Shown: positions 11,581 through 21,846 of the stretch, in pieces
Layout of the letters: every line of letters starts with the position of its first letter
How positions within the stretch are numbered: the first letter of the stretch is position 1
From: Ophioceras dolichostomum
Lineage: Eukaryota > Ascomycota > Sordariomycetes > Magnaporthales > Ophioceraceae
Assembly (NCBI GenBank): GCA_003049485.1
Contig: PYST01000276.1
Span: 1-53,842, forward strand
DNA: 53,842 nt
Reading direction: 5' to 3'
Notes under the pieces: model-generated
What the model was told of the DNA's origin: nothing
Seen by the model: only the letters and a program-made list of their open reading frames with translations
Database searches by the model: none
Translations under genes and position numbers: made by a program

Positions 11581-12535
11581 ATGCCAACCTACAGGCGAAG
11601 TGTCCAGCAACTTCGCTCCTCGGGGGACACTCTTCCGGCATTCCCAGTGGCGGTCCACTCCGGAGAGCCTGTTCGCTTCGTTCCGTTTGTCCAAGACTCG
11701 CGGTTCTCGACGACGCTGCCCAAAACGCTCCCCATCCTGGTAGAACCGGGGCGGAAAGAGTTCACGTTCGGACTGCCCCAGCCTCTTGTCTCCCGTTTTG
11801 TCCGATGTGTATCAGTTGAGTGTATCCAGGCCCCCGAGGTCAGCGGCAGTAAGGTCTGCTATTACGTTCTCGTCAAGCTCAGGCTGGCCGAGACGGCAGA
11901 TCAACGAATGAAGCGGCCGTCGTACGACGACGACAACCCGCAGCGGCCGGTCGAGGCAGTACAGCTGCGACTCGCGAGGAACAAGGCCACGGTGCACAAG
12001 GAGGTCATCAAGTGCTCCTACGAACACAACCGGCGCCTGGACGCCGTCTTCACGGCCGTGTTTCCCCGGGCGAGGAATATCACCCTTCATGATGTCCTGC
12101 GAGACTGGGAAAAGGATGGGATGTTTAACAGCACAGTCCCACAAACCCACGAAGAGTTCGCGTAAGTTCTTGCCTGCGTACCTACTCGTTACCCACCAAG
12201 AGATCCGGTAATTACGTCAATGGTGGCAGGGGGGCTATCACTGACGAGGGCTCATAACATGTCGCAGACGACGAGTGCTTTTCTACTGCGAAGCGACTGG
12301 CCACTTCAATCCCCGTGCGACGTGCTACTCTCGTGCGCGGAACTCGGCAGCCGTGATGGCGGCGGCGCTCAGCAGCAGCCCTGCTACCAGCAATAATCTC
12401 CTGGCGGTGCCTGGCGCCGCCCATACTAGGCGCCCTCGCCCGCGCTCAGTTCACGGCACTCCGCACCACAGTTTCTATGATGGAAACATCAGCCCCAGCG
12501 GCCATCGTCGCCAAAGCTTCAGCGGGTATATCTAG
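11581..12535 (+). CDS. Hypothetical protein, 282 residues
   Basis: Two exons, 11581-12161 and 12268-12535, with a GTAAGT...CGCAG intron of 106 nt (phase 2). The start has a near-perfect eukaryotic context (CTGCCACCATGCC). The first exon encodes a soluble protein with beta-rich segments, for example around residues 65-105 (SRFVRCVSVECIQAPEV, then CYYVLVKLRLAE). A helical segment follows at about 165-195 (HDVLRDWEKDGMFNSTVPQT). The second exon adds a Ser/Pro/Arg-rich disordered tail with an early VLFYCEATGHFNPRA segment. No signal peptide, no membrane segment and no family recognised. It is isolated in a gene-poor stretch, so it may be lineage-specific. Confidence 0.6.
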
Positions 12536-14313
12536 ACGCCCCGATTTCATGATGGATGGACTAGGAGTGGTAACGAGCGATCGACATACTATTGTGAGGG
12601 AACAGGCCACCGTCTCAGGACTTCGATTCACATTTCACACTGGGAAATAATGGGTTGAGCAACGAACCATGCTCGATTGGAGCGTCTATGTCATTTTAAT
12701 GTTTGGACACCACATGATACGGCTTATGAGTTTCCTTTGAATCATCTTTACTTTAGAAATCATGGTAGTAGCCATAAGCCAACTCATACACAAAATGGGG
12801 AGAGGGGACAGTGTCAGCCCTCAGGATAGGGTCACACAGACTGGCACGCTCAGGCATGAACTTGGAGCACCCGTGATCATAGAAGTTCACGCGAATACAC
12901 AATTTCAAACCAGTCATCAGCTATGGTCCTACGTCCAGCTCTCAAACCTACTACATAAGACCAAAGAATGAACGAGTGCAAGATCTCGCAAATGAACGAG
13001 CTTGATGTGAACGCGGCCATCCAATGGCCAGGTACCCGTCGCCCTTGAAAGGTAAAGAGTTGGCGAGCGGTGGGTCATGGCGAGGTCTCGTCCCACTCCT
13101 GAACGTGAGATGATTACAATCCGACGCACAAAGTTGACGCTCAACTAGTCGTGCCTAAAATCCGTTCCCTCAAGCGGCCTCCGGCAATCCTCTGAATCTG
13201 TCCAGCCTCAAGATCACGGCAATTCTTGCTGCCGAGCGAGCCAAGGCAGACGCCACGGAGGGATAATCTCCCTCTATGTCCTGTCAACAGCCAGAGAAAG
13301 CTCCGCAGAAATCCAGCTACGGTGTTCCTTCGATTCTGGAGGCTGTCTAAGCTCGCGGCTGTCTCCGTGGGCTGGAAGTGACGCCCCACCTCTTGTGCCA
13401 CAGACAGGCGGAAGCAGGCGGCGTATAGAAGGGCGAGACAGCCGCCGAGGCCCATGGCCCTGAAGATCACCAGCTAGCTCTTCTTGGCAGGAGCTGCTCT
13501 GCCTTGGTGGCTTTGGTAGGTGGAAGACAAAGAGCCTATCAAGAGCCTTTCTCCGCACTTGAAATCGCTTGACAACGAACCTGACAAACTAAGCGAGAAT
13601 AGACCCGGGCAAGCCACATTCAAGGAACCACGAGGTCGTTGAAGATCAGAGGTCCAGAACCTGGGGATGTAATTAGTACAATCTTCCGCAGGTGGCCAAT
13701 TAGGCCCCACAGAGCGGCGCAAACCCCGGTTTTGGCATGAGCTGGGCAGATCAGGCCGATGAGGCGCTGCTGGATCTTGGCATCAGCCTTCGGCCAACAA
13801 GCTCAAGCCAAGCTCCAGCAAAGCTCAGACACAGCTCCGTCAGCCCCCGGGCCAAGACAACGACATTTGAAGACAGCCACTGGGATCGACCAATGGAGAT
13901 GCAAAGCACAAACAAGCCTTTGTAAGTGTGACTCCGACTTGACTAACCCTGAACTGGTGACTGATATCACGAACGTGCATTTTAGACGCCAAAGCAGCGA
14001 ATGTCTTCGTTATGACTTCGTTTTACATGCTTCAATCCACGCTGAGTTCCAGGGCGCAGACGAAGAACACGAGAAGAGGGCAGCCAGACGTGCTGGCTGG
14101 CACAGCCATGCTGGAGCCTGCGGATAGAGTTAAACGCGTCTAAGGCCTGTATTGAAGTCTTGAATTCTGGAGTGCCTGGTATTTCCTAACACCGCACAGC
14201 TCGGCGTCCAGCGCAACGCTGATATCGATGACAATACCAGATACAAGAACTCACAGGATGCGGCACCCCGGAACCCTCCGTCTGAAAGCGTTCGAAGCTA
14301 TATCGAGCTGGGA
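12536..14313. other. Intergenic region with one weak candidate ORF
   Basis: About 1.8 kb. The only frame worth noting is on the minus strand at 13141-13470 (109 codons). It begins with a signal-peptide-like segment (MGLGGCLALLYAACFRLSVA from the second ATG at 13455) but otherwise has no recognisable features and no supporting splice structure. I do not annotate it as a gene. Confidence 0.35.
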
Positions 14314-14321
14314 TATAAATA
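14314..14321 (+). promoter_or_regulatory. TATA-like element
   Basis: TATAAATA about 110 bases upstream of the ATG at 14433, a reasonable core-promoter position for the secreted serine hydrolase gene. Confidence 0.4.
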
Positions 14322-14432
14322 TGCGCGGATATTCCAGTCCCTCGGAGGGCCTGAGCATAGGTCAAGAAGCCGTCATCACCTATGCAAAAGGAAGGCCCTG
14401 CCTACTAGAGCATATCACTCGTTTCTTCCACA

Positions 14433-16475
14433 ATGCTCCGACACTTTTTCAAATACCTTCTCCTGGGACTGGCCCTGGGCGGACTGCTCGCCCAGGCCGG
14501 GACCATCATTGCTGAGGATGAGATCATCGGCGACTTCGCCGGCACGGGCAACAGCACCACCGTCAACGGCACCTCCATCGACGCCGGGAACGGCACCACC
14601 ACCACCACCACGCTCGTCCGCCGCGCCCCGCGTGAGGTCAAGTACTTCATCGACGTCACCTCCTCCGCCCTGGTGACCCGCTGGAACGAGCTCGAGCCGC
14701 AAGGGTTCCACCTCACGTCGATCAGCGCGTACGGCCCCGGCGCCAACCCGCGCTACGCGGCCGTCTTCACCAAGAAGACGTCGCCTAACGGCCTCTGGGC
14801 CATCTTCCGCGCCGACCAGGCGCGCTGGACGCAGTGGCTGCAGGACACCGCGTCCAGGGGCTACTCGCTGACGCACATCTCCGTCACGGGCGAGGGCGCC
14901 GACGTGCGCTTCGCGGGCGTCGCCGACCGAAACACCAACCCGGGCACGTCGTACCGCTGCGGCCTGAACAGCGACCAGCTGAGCGCCTTCCACGCCGAGA
15001 CGCGCGCCGCGGGACGCGTCATGAAGATGGCGCGGCAGTACGGCACCTCCGCCAACAGGCTGTACTGCGCGCTGTCGTACCGCAACTCCGAGGTGAACCC
15101 CTACAGCTTCTTCTGGGGCATGTCGCGCCAGCGCTACATCGAGGTCCGCGACGAGCAGGCCACCAAGCACTACTGGCGGCCCGAGTTCGTGTCCATCTCG
15201 GACGACGACCGCTACACGGCCATCTTCTCCAACACGTACCGGGGGACCACCCACTCGGACTCGCAGATGACCGCCGCCGAGGTGCACTCCAAGGTCGCCC
15301 TCAAGGCCCGCGACGGCCTCTTCCTGCACTCGCTCCAGGGCTCCGGCTCCGGCTCCGGCACCACCTTCGCCGGCCTCTGGTCCGAGCTCGAGACGCAGCC
15401 GCGCACGCAGCGCCTGCGCACCGGCGTCGTGCACTCCAGCATCCCTAGCTGGTTCACGTCGGAGGTCACCTCGCTGATCCAGAAGTTCTTCCGCGACAAC
15501 GGCGTGCGCCAGGGCCAGTTCGCGCTGGGCCGGTCGGGCAACGTCCGCTTCGAGCGCGCCTTCACGTGGAGCGAGGAGGCCCGCCGCGAGACTACCCCGG
15601 ACGACCGGTTCTATCTAGCCTCCGTCAGCAAGCCCTTCGCCTGCGCGGCCGTGCAGACCCTGTACAACGCGAACCTCCTCCGGCCCTCGACGCGCATCGT
15701 CGACGTCCTGGGCCTGACCGAGGCGCCGGCCGACGCCCGCTTCCGCGACATCACGGTCGACCACCTCCTGCGCCACCGGGCCGGCTACGACCGCGACCGG
15801 GCGGGCGACGCGGGCGGCAAGATGCGCCAGATGGCGCTCGACATGAACGGCGGCGTGCGGCCGGTGTCCACCGCCGAGGTCGCGGGCTGGCTGGCGAGGC
15901 AGCGCCTCCTGTACGCCCCCGGCACGGAGTACCACTACTCGAACGAGGCGTTCCTCCTCGCGGGGCGGGTCGTCGAGCGCGTGACGGGCAAAGAATACTA
16001 CCAGTACCTGCGCGAGGCGGTGCTGACGCCCGAGGGGCTCGACGTCGGCACGTGGGCGACGAACCCGGCGGCGCACGCCAACGACAAGGTCGTGCAGGAG
16101 GACTGGCGGGTCGGGCTTTCGGGCCTGACGCCGCGCAGCGACGTGCGCGTGGCGGCCGTGTTCGGGGGGAACCAGAAGTACTACGAGTCTGCGCGCGCGA
16201 GCACGAGCCTGGTGGCGTCAGCGTCGACGCTCGTGAGGTTCGCGAGCGGGCACGCCCTGTTTGGCGCGGGGGCCAGGTCGCCGGGCGTGTGCAAGGGCGG
16301 GTCGAACTCGGGGGCGATGACGAGGGTGTGCAGCACGGGGAGCGGGTACGAGTGGGCTGTGGTGGTGAACACGAGGGATTTCTCGCCGGATAGGGATGTG
16401 GATAATGATGGGGATGTGGATGATCGGTGGACGGTGCTGACGGATGGGTTGGCTGCTATTGTAGCGAGGCTGTGA
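14433..16475 (+). CDS. Secreted polyglycine-hydrolase-like serine protease (beta-lactamase fold)
   Basis: Intronless, 680 residues. Residues 1-20 form a signal peptide (MLRHFFKYLLLGLALGGLLA). Residues about 65-320 hold repeats of the kind found in fungal polyglycine hydrolases (GFHLTSISAYGPGANPRYAA, then GYSLTHISVTGEG, and two further divergent copies). Residues about 345-680 form a class C beta-lactamase/D-Ala-D-Ala carboxypeptidase-type domain. The SxxK nucleophile motif is S397-V-S-K400 in YLASVSKPF, and the YxN motif is Y502-S-N504 in YHYSNEAF. Characterised members of this architecture are secreted endoproteases that cut Gly-Gly bonds in the linker of plant class IV chitinases. Activity on that substrate is inference here. 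Two Asn-X-Ser/Thr sites occur near residues 35-55. Architecture call firm; substrate moderate. Confidence 0.85.
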   Translation: MLRHFFKYLLLGLALGGLLAQAGTIIAEDEIIGDFAGTGNSTTVNGTSIDAGNGTTTTTTLVRRAPREVKYFIDVTSSALVTRWNELEPQGFHLTSISAYGPGANPRYAAVFTKKTSPNGLWAIFRADQARWTQWLQDTASRGYSLTHISVTGEGADVRFAGVADRNTNPGTSYRCGLNSDQLSAFHAETRAAGRVMKMARQYGTSANRLYCALSYRNSEVNPYSFFWGMSRQRYIEVRDEQATKHYWRPEFVSISDDDRYTAIFSNTYRGTTHSDSQMTAAEVHSKVALKARDGLFLHSLQGSGSGSGTTFAGLWSELETQPRTQRLRTGVVHSSIPSWFTSEVTSLIQKFFRDNGVRQGQFALGRSGNVRFERAFTWSEEARRETTPDDRFYLASVSKPFACAAVQTLYNANLLRPSTRIVDVLGLTEAPADARFRDITVDHLLRHRAGYDRDRAGDAGGKMRQMALDMNGGVRPVSTAEVAGWLARQRLLYAPGTEYHYSNEAFLLAGRVVERVTGKEYYQYLREAVLTPEGLDVGTWATNPAAHANDKVVQEDWRVGLSGLTPRSDVRVAAVFGGNQKYYESARASTSLVASASTLVRFASGHALFGAGARSPGVCKGGSNSGAMTRVCSTGSGYEWAVVVNTRDFSPDRDVDNDGDVDDRWTVLTDGLAAIVARL

Positions 16476-17070
16476 AGGGGAGAGGGATCTTTCTCGGTTG
16501 AGGTGAAGTCTCTCACCCGTCTGGGTTTGTTGGTGCCAACTCTTGTCTTCTTTATGTGAGTGGTGGGACGTCTGTGTCCGTCACTCAACGTGCGGATAGG
16601 CTTAGGTAGCCATGGAGCAGGTGTAGTGGGTGTTTGCTTTCTCTCTTTTTTCTTCTTTTGTTTTTGATATCTCGTTCGCCCTTCTCTATATTCTGCCGTT
16701 CTTGTTGCTCCTAGCGAGCGTTTATACCCTTTTCTCGTTGATTTAACCCTTGCCCTATACCTACCGCTTCGAGCCGAGGACGCAACTCAGCGCACGCAAT
16801 TTAGACATGTTGATTCTAGATTAAGCTTGAAGTGTTAATTATGCTTAGCTGTTGTTATAACGTACAACTATGATTAAGCACATGGTATCCTCTTTTCCCT
16901 GTTACGTGACCGTCCGAGACGTTGTCCTTGATGTCCCGTGTAAGTGCATCGTATATGGTAGAGTAAGCCATACAATTCGTGCGGTATAATGAGCCCCTGA
17001 TGCCCTGTGCTTTCATGGTGGCGAACCCAGCAGCGGAAGACCGGCGCTCACGCCACAGCAAGGCAAAGGG
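16476..17070. other. Intergenic, 3' side of the serine hydrolase gene
   Basis: T-rich 3' flank of the hydrolase gene. A 68-codon minus-strand frame at 16855-17061 is not supported. Confidence 0.4.
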
Positions 17071-17136
17071 ACCAACAAAAAGAAAGTTGGTGAAACGCGA
17101 AAAAAAAAAAAAAAACTGCCTTCGGTTTTAGGCAGT
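17071..17136. repeat. Two adjacent short inverted repeats around an A-tract
   Basis: The first hairpin is ACCAAC (17071-17076), a 9-nt A-rich loop, then GTTGGT (17086-17091). The second is ACTGCC (17115-17120), a 10-nt loop, then GGCAGT (17131-17136). A run of about 14 A residues lies between them. Both stems are perfect 6-bp repeats. They sit about 300-360 bases upstream of the P1B ATPase ATG, in its promoter or 5' leader. No known RNA family recognised. Confidence 0.4.
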
Positions 17137-17432
17137 CCTGTTCAGAGGGAGAAAGAAAAAAAAGGGATTATGTAACGTCGATCAGCACTCCTAGTGGTGG
17201 TATCAAACGGCTCGTAAACTCTTGGCGCCTCCAGTCTGTCGGATCGGATCTCGGTGGGGTGTGTGCCGAGACAGGGAGGCGAGACAGGGAGGAGCGGTCA
17301 AAGGTGGCCAGCAGCCCACGATGCATGCAGGCAGGCATCAATCCATTCTTGCCATTTTTCTTTCCTCAACAACACAAACCCTCAACTTTCAAGCAAAAAA
17401 CCTGCGATAAGAAATCAGACGAAGAAGAAAAC
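17137..17432. other. Promoter/leader region of the P1B ATPase gene
   Basis: Mixed sequence with AG-rich stretches and a CT/CA-rich leader just before the start at 17433. No gene. No metal-response site could be named with confidence. Confidence 0.4.
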
Positions 17433-20400
17433 ATGGGATCCGGATGCTGCAGCGGAGGCAACTGCGGCGGGGCTTCAGCTGCCCCTGTCCACGCCGACGT
17501 TCCAGCCACCTCCGCTCTCCCTCTCACGGAGGAAGCACCGCCAGTTGGTGGTGAGAAGGGAGGAGAGGAAGAGGTGATGGCTACCAGCTGCGACATCGGC
17601 GACGACTGCTGCGACGACGAGACGTGCTACGAGGAGGGGGAGGACAACGAGTCGTCTGCTGGAGCTTCCCTCTCGATGGCGACCATTGAGTGCTGCAATT
17701 CCAACGAGGAGCGATGCGATGGTGAGTTTTTTCGGCGTGTTTAGAATGCCTGCCTCCCGTCCGCGTTGGTTGCGAGTCATCAATTTGGAAGCCCGGAAGG
17801 ACCTTTCGAAGCAACCAAAAAAAGGGATGGAACAATGATGGTTTGGGAATGAGTGAGGCCCAGCTGACCTGGCCAATTGAACGATCCAGAGAAGTGCATC
17901 ATCGCTGTTGCTGCTGCCGAGTGCGAGAAGGCGTGCGACGACGACGAGGCTCATGATGGTAAGGCTTCTTTTTTATTATTATTAGTATTATTTTCTTTCT
18001 GTTTCTTTTAATTTTGCAACCCCCTTGAATGCCGCTTGAAGCTACCTGTCTGATGCTGCTCAAGCTTATCTCTTTTGCAATCACTTCCCCTTTCCCTCCT
18101 TCCCTATTCTCCGAAGTTGCTCGACTTCGTAAGATGCAACCTGCAGCCAACCGACGGGCGTCTGTCTGTCGCGCTTGTATTCCCCCAGCCATGTCTGTGT
18201 AGCAACAATAGGTTGTTCACCGGTCGCTCCAGGCGCAAAGCAGCCCTGATTGACTCGTGATTATTGTTGGCCATCAGGCGCGAAGGACCACCAGCACGTC
18301 CACGACAAGGACGGCCACCACACGGGCTCGGCCTGCAACACGCACCTCAGCAAGGCCTTTGAGCAGTACAGCGCCTACCTTGAGACGGCGCGATGCATCT
18401 GCCGCAGCATCCTCGAGCGAGGCCTTCCCGGCACGACCTCGTGCTGCGGCGACCACCAGAAGCAGCAGAAGATGGAGGAAGAGAAGGCCAAGCGTGCCGC
18501 CGCGAAGGTAGCGGCTGCAAAGAAGCAGAAAGCGAAGGCGGCAGCGGGAGGTGATGCTCATCACCACCACCACCACCATGGACGGGTCCATGACCACGGC
18601 GGGCAGCACGAGCACGACGAGCCGGCCGAGGCGGACACTACCGCCCACGGGCTGCACAAGCACAGCATCAAGGCGGGGCACCACCACCACGGCATGAAGC
18701 ACCGCAAGAACGTAGCAGCGAATCCCGGCGGCGCTGCTCCCACTGTTGCTGGTGCGCCGGCTGTCACCGCAACAGCCGCTGGCCTCATCGTCGGTGCCTC
18801 GCTCCAGGAATCCGACGATGACGACCAGCGTATCATGGCCATCACTCCGGCCCTGAAGCTCAAGGCCGACTACGAGTCGGACTGCTGCGGCGATCACCAC
18901 GACAACGACTCTCATCACGACAATGAGAAACACCAGCATCACGATAAGCATGGCCCAGCCGTGGCCGTCGGGCGGGTGCCCATGTACGACGTCGAGAAGG
19001 GCGTCGGGCTCGAGCTCGTTTCTCTCATCGTGGAGGGCATGACCTGCTCCGGCTGCGCCAACAAGCTCGAGCGCGCTCTGCTCATGAACTCCGGCGTCTC
19101 CGGCGTGCACATCAACTTCGTCATGGGCAGCGCCGAGTTCAGCCTCGACCCTGCCGCTGCTTCTGCTGTGTCTGCCAACAAAAAGTCCAATGCTACGGCC
19201 GCCGAAGATGCCATCCGCGCCGCCGAGCGGGCCACCGGCTTCCGCATCGCGCGCGTCGTCAGCGAGAACCCGGGCGACCAGACGCTCGACCTCGTCGCGG
19301 CTTCTCCCCGCGCTGCCAAGGCCATCATCGCCGACATGTCCATCGTGGGCGTCAGCCTGGTGTCACTGCTGGACGAGAAGAACAAAACGCTGTCGAAGAT
19401 GATACCCAAGAAAGGCAGCAGCAAGAACAACACCGTCACCATCCGCGTCACCTACGACCCGACCGTTATCGGCGCACGCGACCTCATGGGCCAGATCGGC
19501 CGCGACGGCCTAATCGTCCCCGGCAACGGGGGACTCGCCCCGCCGCGCGACGACCCCGCCATTGCGAGCGGCCGCCGCCGGCTGTACGACCAGCTCCTCA
19601 AGACCGCCGTGGCCGCGGCGCTGACGATCCCGGTGCTGGTGCTCACCTGGGGCGCCGACGCCGTGCACGTCCAGGACATGACCCGCGCGGCGGCGTCCCT
19701 CGCGCTGGCCACGCTGGTGCAGCTCGTGGCCGTGCCTGAGTTCTACCAACCCGCCCTCTCGGCGCTGTTCCGCGCGGGGACCGTCGAGATGGACATGCTG
19801 GTCGTGATCTCCATCTCGGCCGCGTACGGCTACTCGGTCGTGGCGTTCGGGTTCCGCGCCGCGGGCCGCCCGCTCGAGACGGCCGAGTTCTTCGAGACCA
19901 GCACGCTGCTGGTGACGCTCGTGCTGCTGGGCAGGCTCGTCGCTGCGTTCGCTCGAATCCGCGCCGTGGCTGCCGTGAGCGTGCGGTCGCTGCAGGCGTC
20001 GACGGCTCTCCTCATTCAGCAGAAAACGCCTCCTACTCCCAAGAAGTGTGGCGGAGGCGCCGGCGGCTGCTGCGGATCGTCCAACAACGCCGCGGCTGAG
20101 CTGCTGGAGACTACGCTGATCGACGCGAGGCTGCTGCAGCACGGCGATTCGTTCAAGGTGCTCCCCCACTCGACGGTGCCCACCGACGGCGTGGTCGTGT
20201 CCGGCGCGAGCGAGGTCGACGAGTCGATGCTGACGGGCGAGTCGGCGCCGGTGGGCAAGCAGGCCGGCGACGCGCTCGTCGCCGGCACGATGAACCTGTC
20301 CGGCACGCTGGTCGTCCGCCTCACGCGGCTTCCCGGCCGCAACACCGTCGCGGACATCGCGAAGATGGTCGAGGACGCCGCGCGGTCGAAGCCGCGCATC

Positions 20401-21846
20401 CAGGACGTGGCCGACCGCGTCGCGTCGTGGTTCGCCCCCGTCGTCACCGCCGTCGCCGTGCTGGTCGTGGTCGTCTGGGTCGCGGTCGGGCTGAGGGGCC
20501 GCGGCTACGACGCGGGCCGCGCCGTTCCCGACGCCATCACGTACGCCATCGCCGTCCTGGCCGTGTCGTGCCCCTGCGCCCTGGGCCTCGCCGTGCCGAT
20601 GGTACTCGTCGTCGCCGGCGGCATAGCGGCCCGCGGCGGCGTCGTCATCAAGTCGGCCGAGTGCACCGAGCGTGCACGCAAGGTCAGCCACGTCGTCTTC
20701 GACAAGACGGGCACCATCACCGAGCCGGACCTGGACGTCGTCGAGGAGATCTACCCGGATTCTGCTGCTGGCCTGGACCGCAACGAGGCCGTCGCTCTGG
20801 CTCGGGCCCTGGCGGGCGGGAATACGCACCCCGTCTCGGTCACGGTGTCCAACTACCTCGACTCTCGCCAGGTCTCCACCGAGAAAGCCACCTCCGCCGC
20901 CCTAGACGACATCCGCGTCGTCCCCGGCTCCGGCGTCGAAGCCATCTACAACAAGACGTCTTCCCAGATCGTCCGCGCCGGCAACCCGCAATGGACAGCC
21001 ACCACCGCGCACCCGGACGTAGCCCGCCTGCAATCCGCCGGCCTGACCCTCCTCGTCGTGACGCTCGCCTCTTCTTCCTCTCCAATCGCGATCTTCGCCC
21101 TCCGCGCCCGCCTCCGCCCCGAGGCCGCCTCCGTCGTGGCCCGCCTCCAGCGCCGCGGCATCGCCGTCCACCTCGTCTCGGGCGACCAGCGCGTCGCCGT
21201 CGAGTCCGTCGCGCGCCAGGTCGGCATCCCGCTCGAAAACGTCGCCGCCCAGAACACGCCCGCCCAGAAGCGCGAGTACGTCGCCAGCCTCATGGCGCAG
21301 GGGCCGGCTGTTCAGCCGAAGACGCGTCTCGACGGATATCGCCAGCGGATGATGATGATGAGCTCCTCCTCCTCTGCAGCCAAGAAGAAGGCGGTGGTCA
21401 TGTTCGTCGGCGACGGCACCAACGACGCCGTCGCCGTCGCGCAGGCCGACGTGGGCGTGCAGCTCGCCGGTGCCAGCGCTCGCAGCAGCAGCAGCAGCAG
21501 CGGACGCAAATCGAGCAGCGGCGGCGGCGGCGCGTCCTCAGCCTCGGCCTCGGCGGCAAGCGACATCACCCGCGGCGCCGCCGACGTCGTCCTCCTCTCG
21601 GGCCTGTCCGGCGTCACCTTCCTCCTGGACGTCAGCGCCGCTGCCTTCCGCCGCATGGCCTTCAACTTCGCCTGGTCGGCCGTCTACAACGTGCTGGCCT
21701 GCCTGCTGGCCGCCGGCGCGTTCGTGACCGTGCGCATCCCGCCCGCGTACGCGGGGCTCGGGGAGCTGGTCAGCGTTCTGCCCGTTATCCTGGCGGCTTC
21801 TACTATGCTGCTGGTTAAGGTCCGCGCTGATGAGGCACTAGACTAG
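17433..21846 (+). CDS. Heavy-metal P1B-type ATPase (Cu/Cd exporter type) with Cys/His-rich N-terminus
   Basis: Three exons, 17433-17721, 17890-17958 and 18278-21846, give 1308 residues. Both introns are phase 1. Exons 1-2 encode clusters such as MGSGCCSGGNC, CDIGDDCCDDETC and ECEKAC. His-rich stretches follow (HHHHHHH near residue 215), then an HMA domain with GMTCSGC (C376, C379). The ATPase core has TGES at 772-775, the membrane metal motif C884-P-C886, phosphorylated D928 in DKTGT, HP at 970-971 and GDGTND at 1164-1169. CPC defines soft-metal transport. The Cys-rich head resembles fungal CrpA/PCA1-type copper or cadmium export pumps, so plasma-membrane detoxification is the likely job. Oddities: an extra CGGGAGGCC cluster (C710, C717, C718) before the actuator domain, and a Ser/Gly insertion at about residues 1188-1213. 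Confidence 0.92.

Noticed and set aside
13141..13470. Minus-strand frame with a signal-peptide-like start
   Set aside because: Only the first 20 residues look meaningful. The rest is Arg-rich and featureless, and no splice model improves it.
14415..15434. 339-codon minus-strand frame opposite the serine hydrolase, and similar frames at 19510-20829 and 36083-37057
   Set aside because: Antisense shadows of well supported genes with high third-position GC.
15566..16393. 275-codon same-strand frame within the serine hydrolase gene
   Set aside because: Arg/Gly/Pro-rich frame-shifted shadow; the hydrolase frame holds the catalytic motifs.
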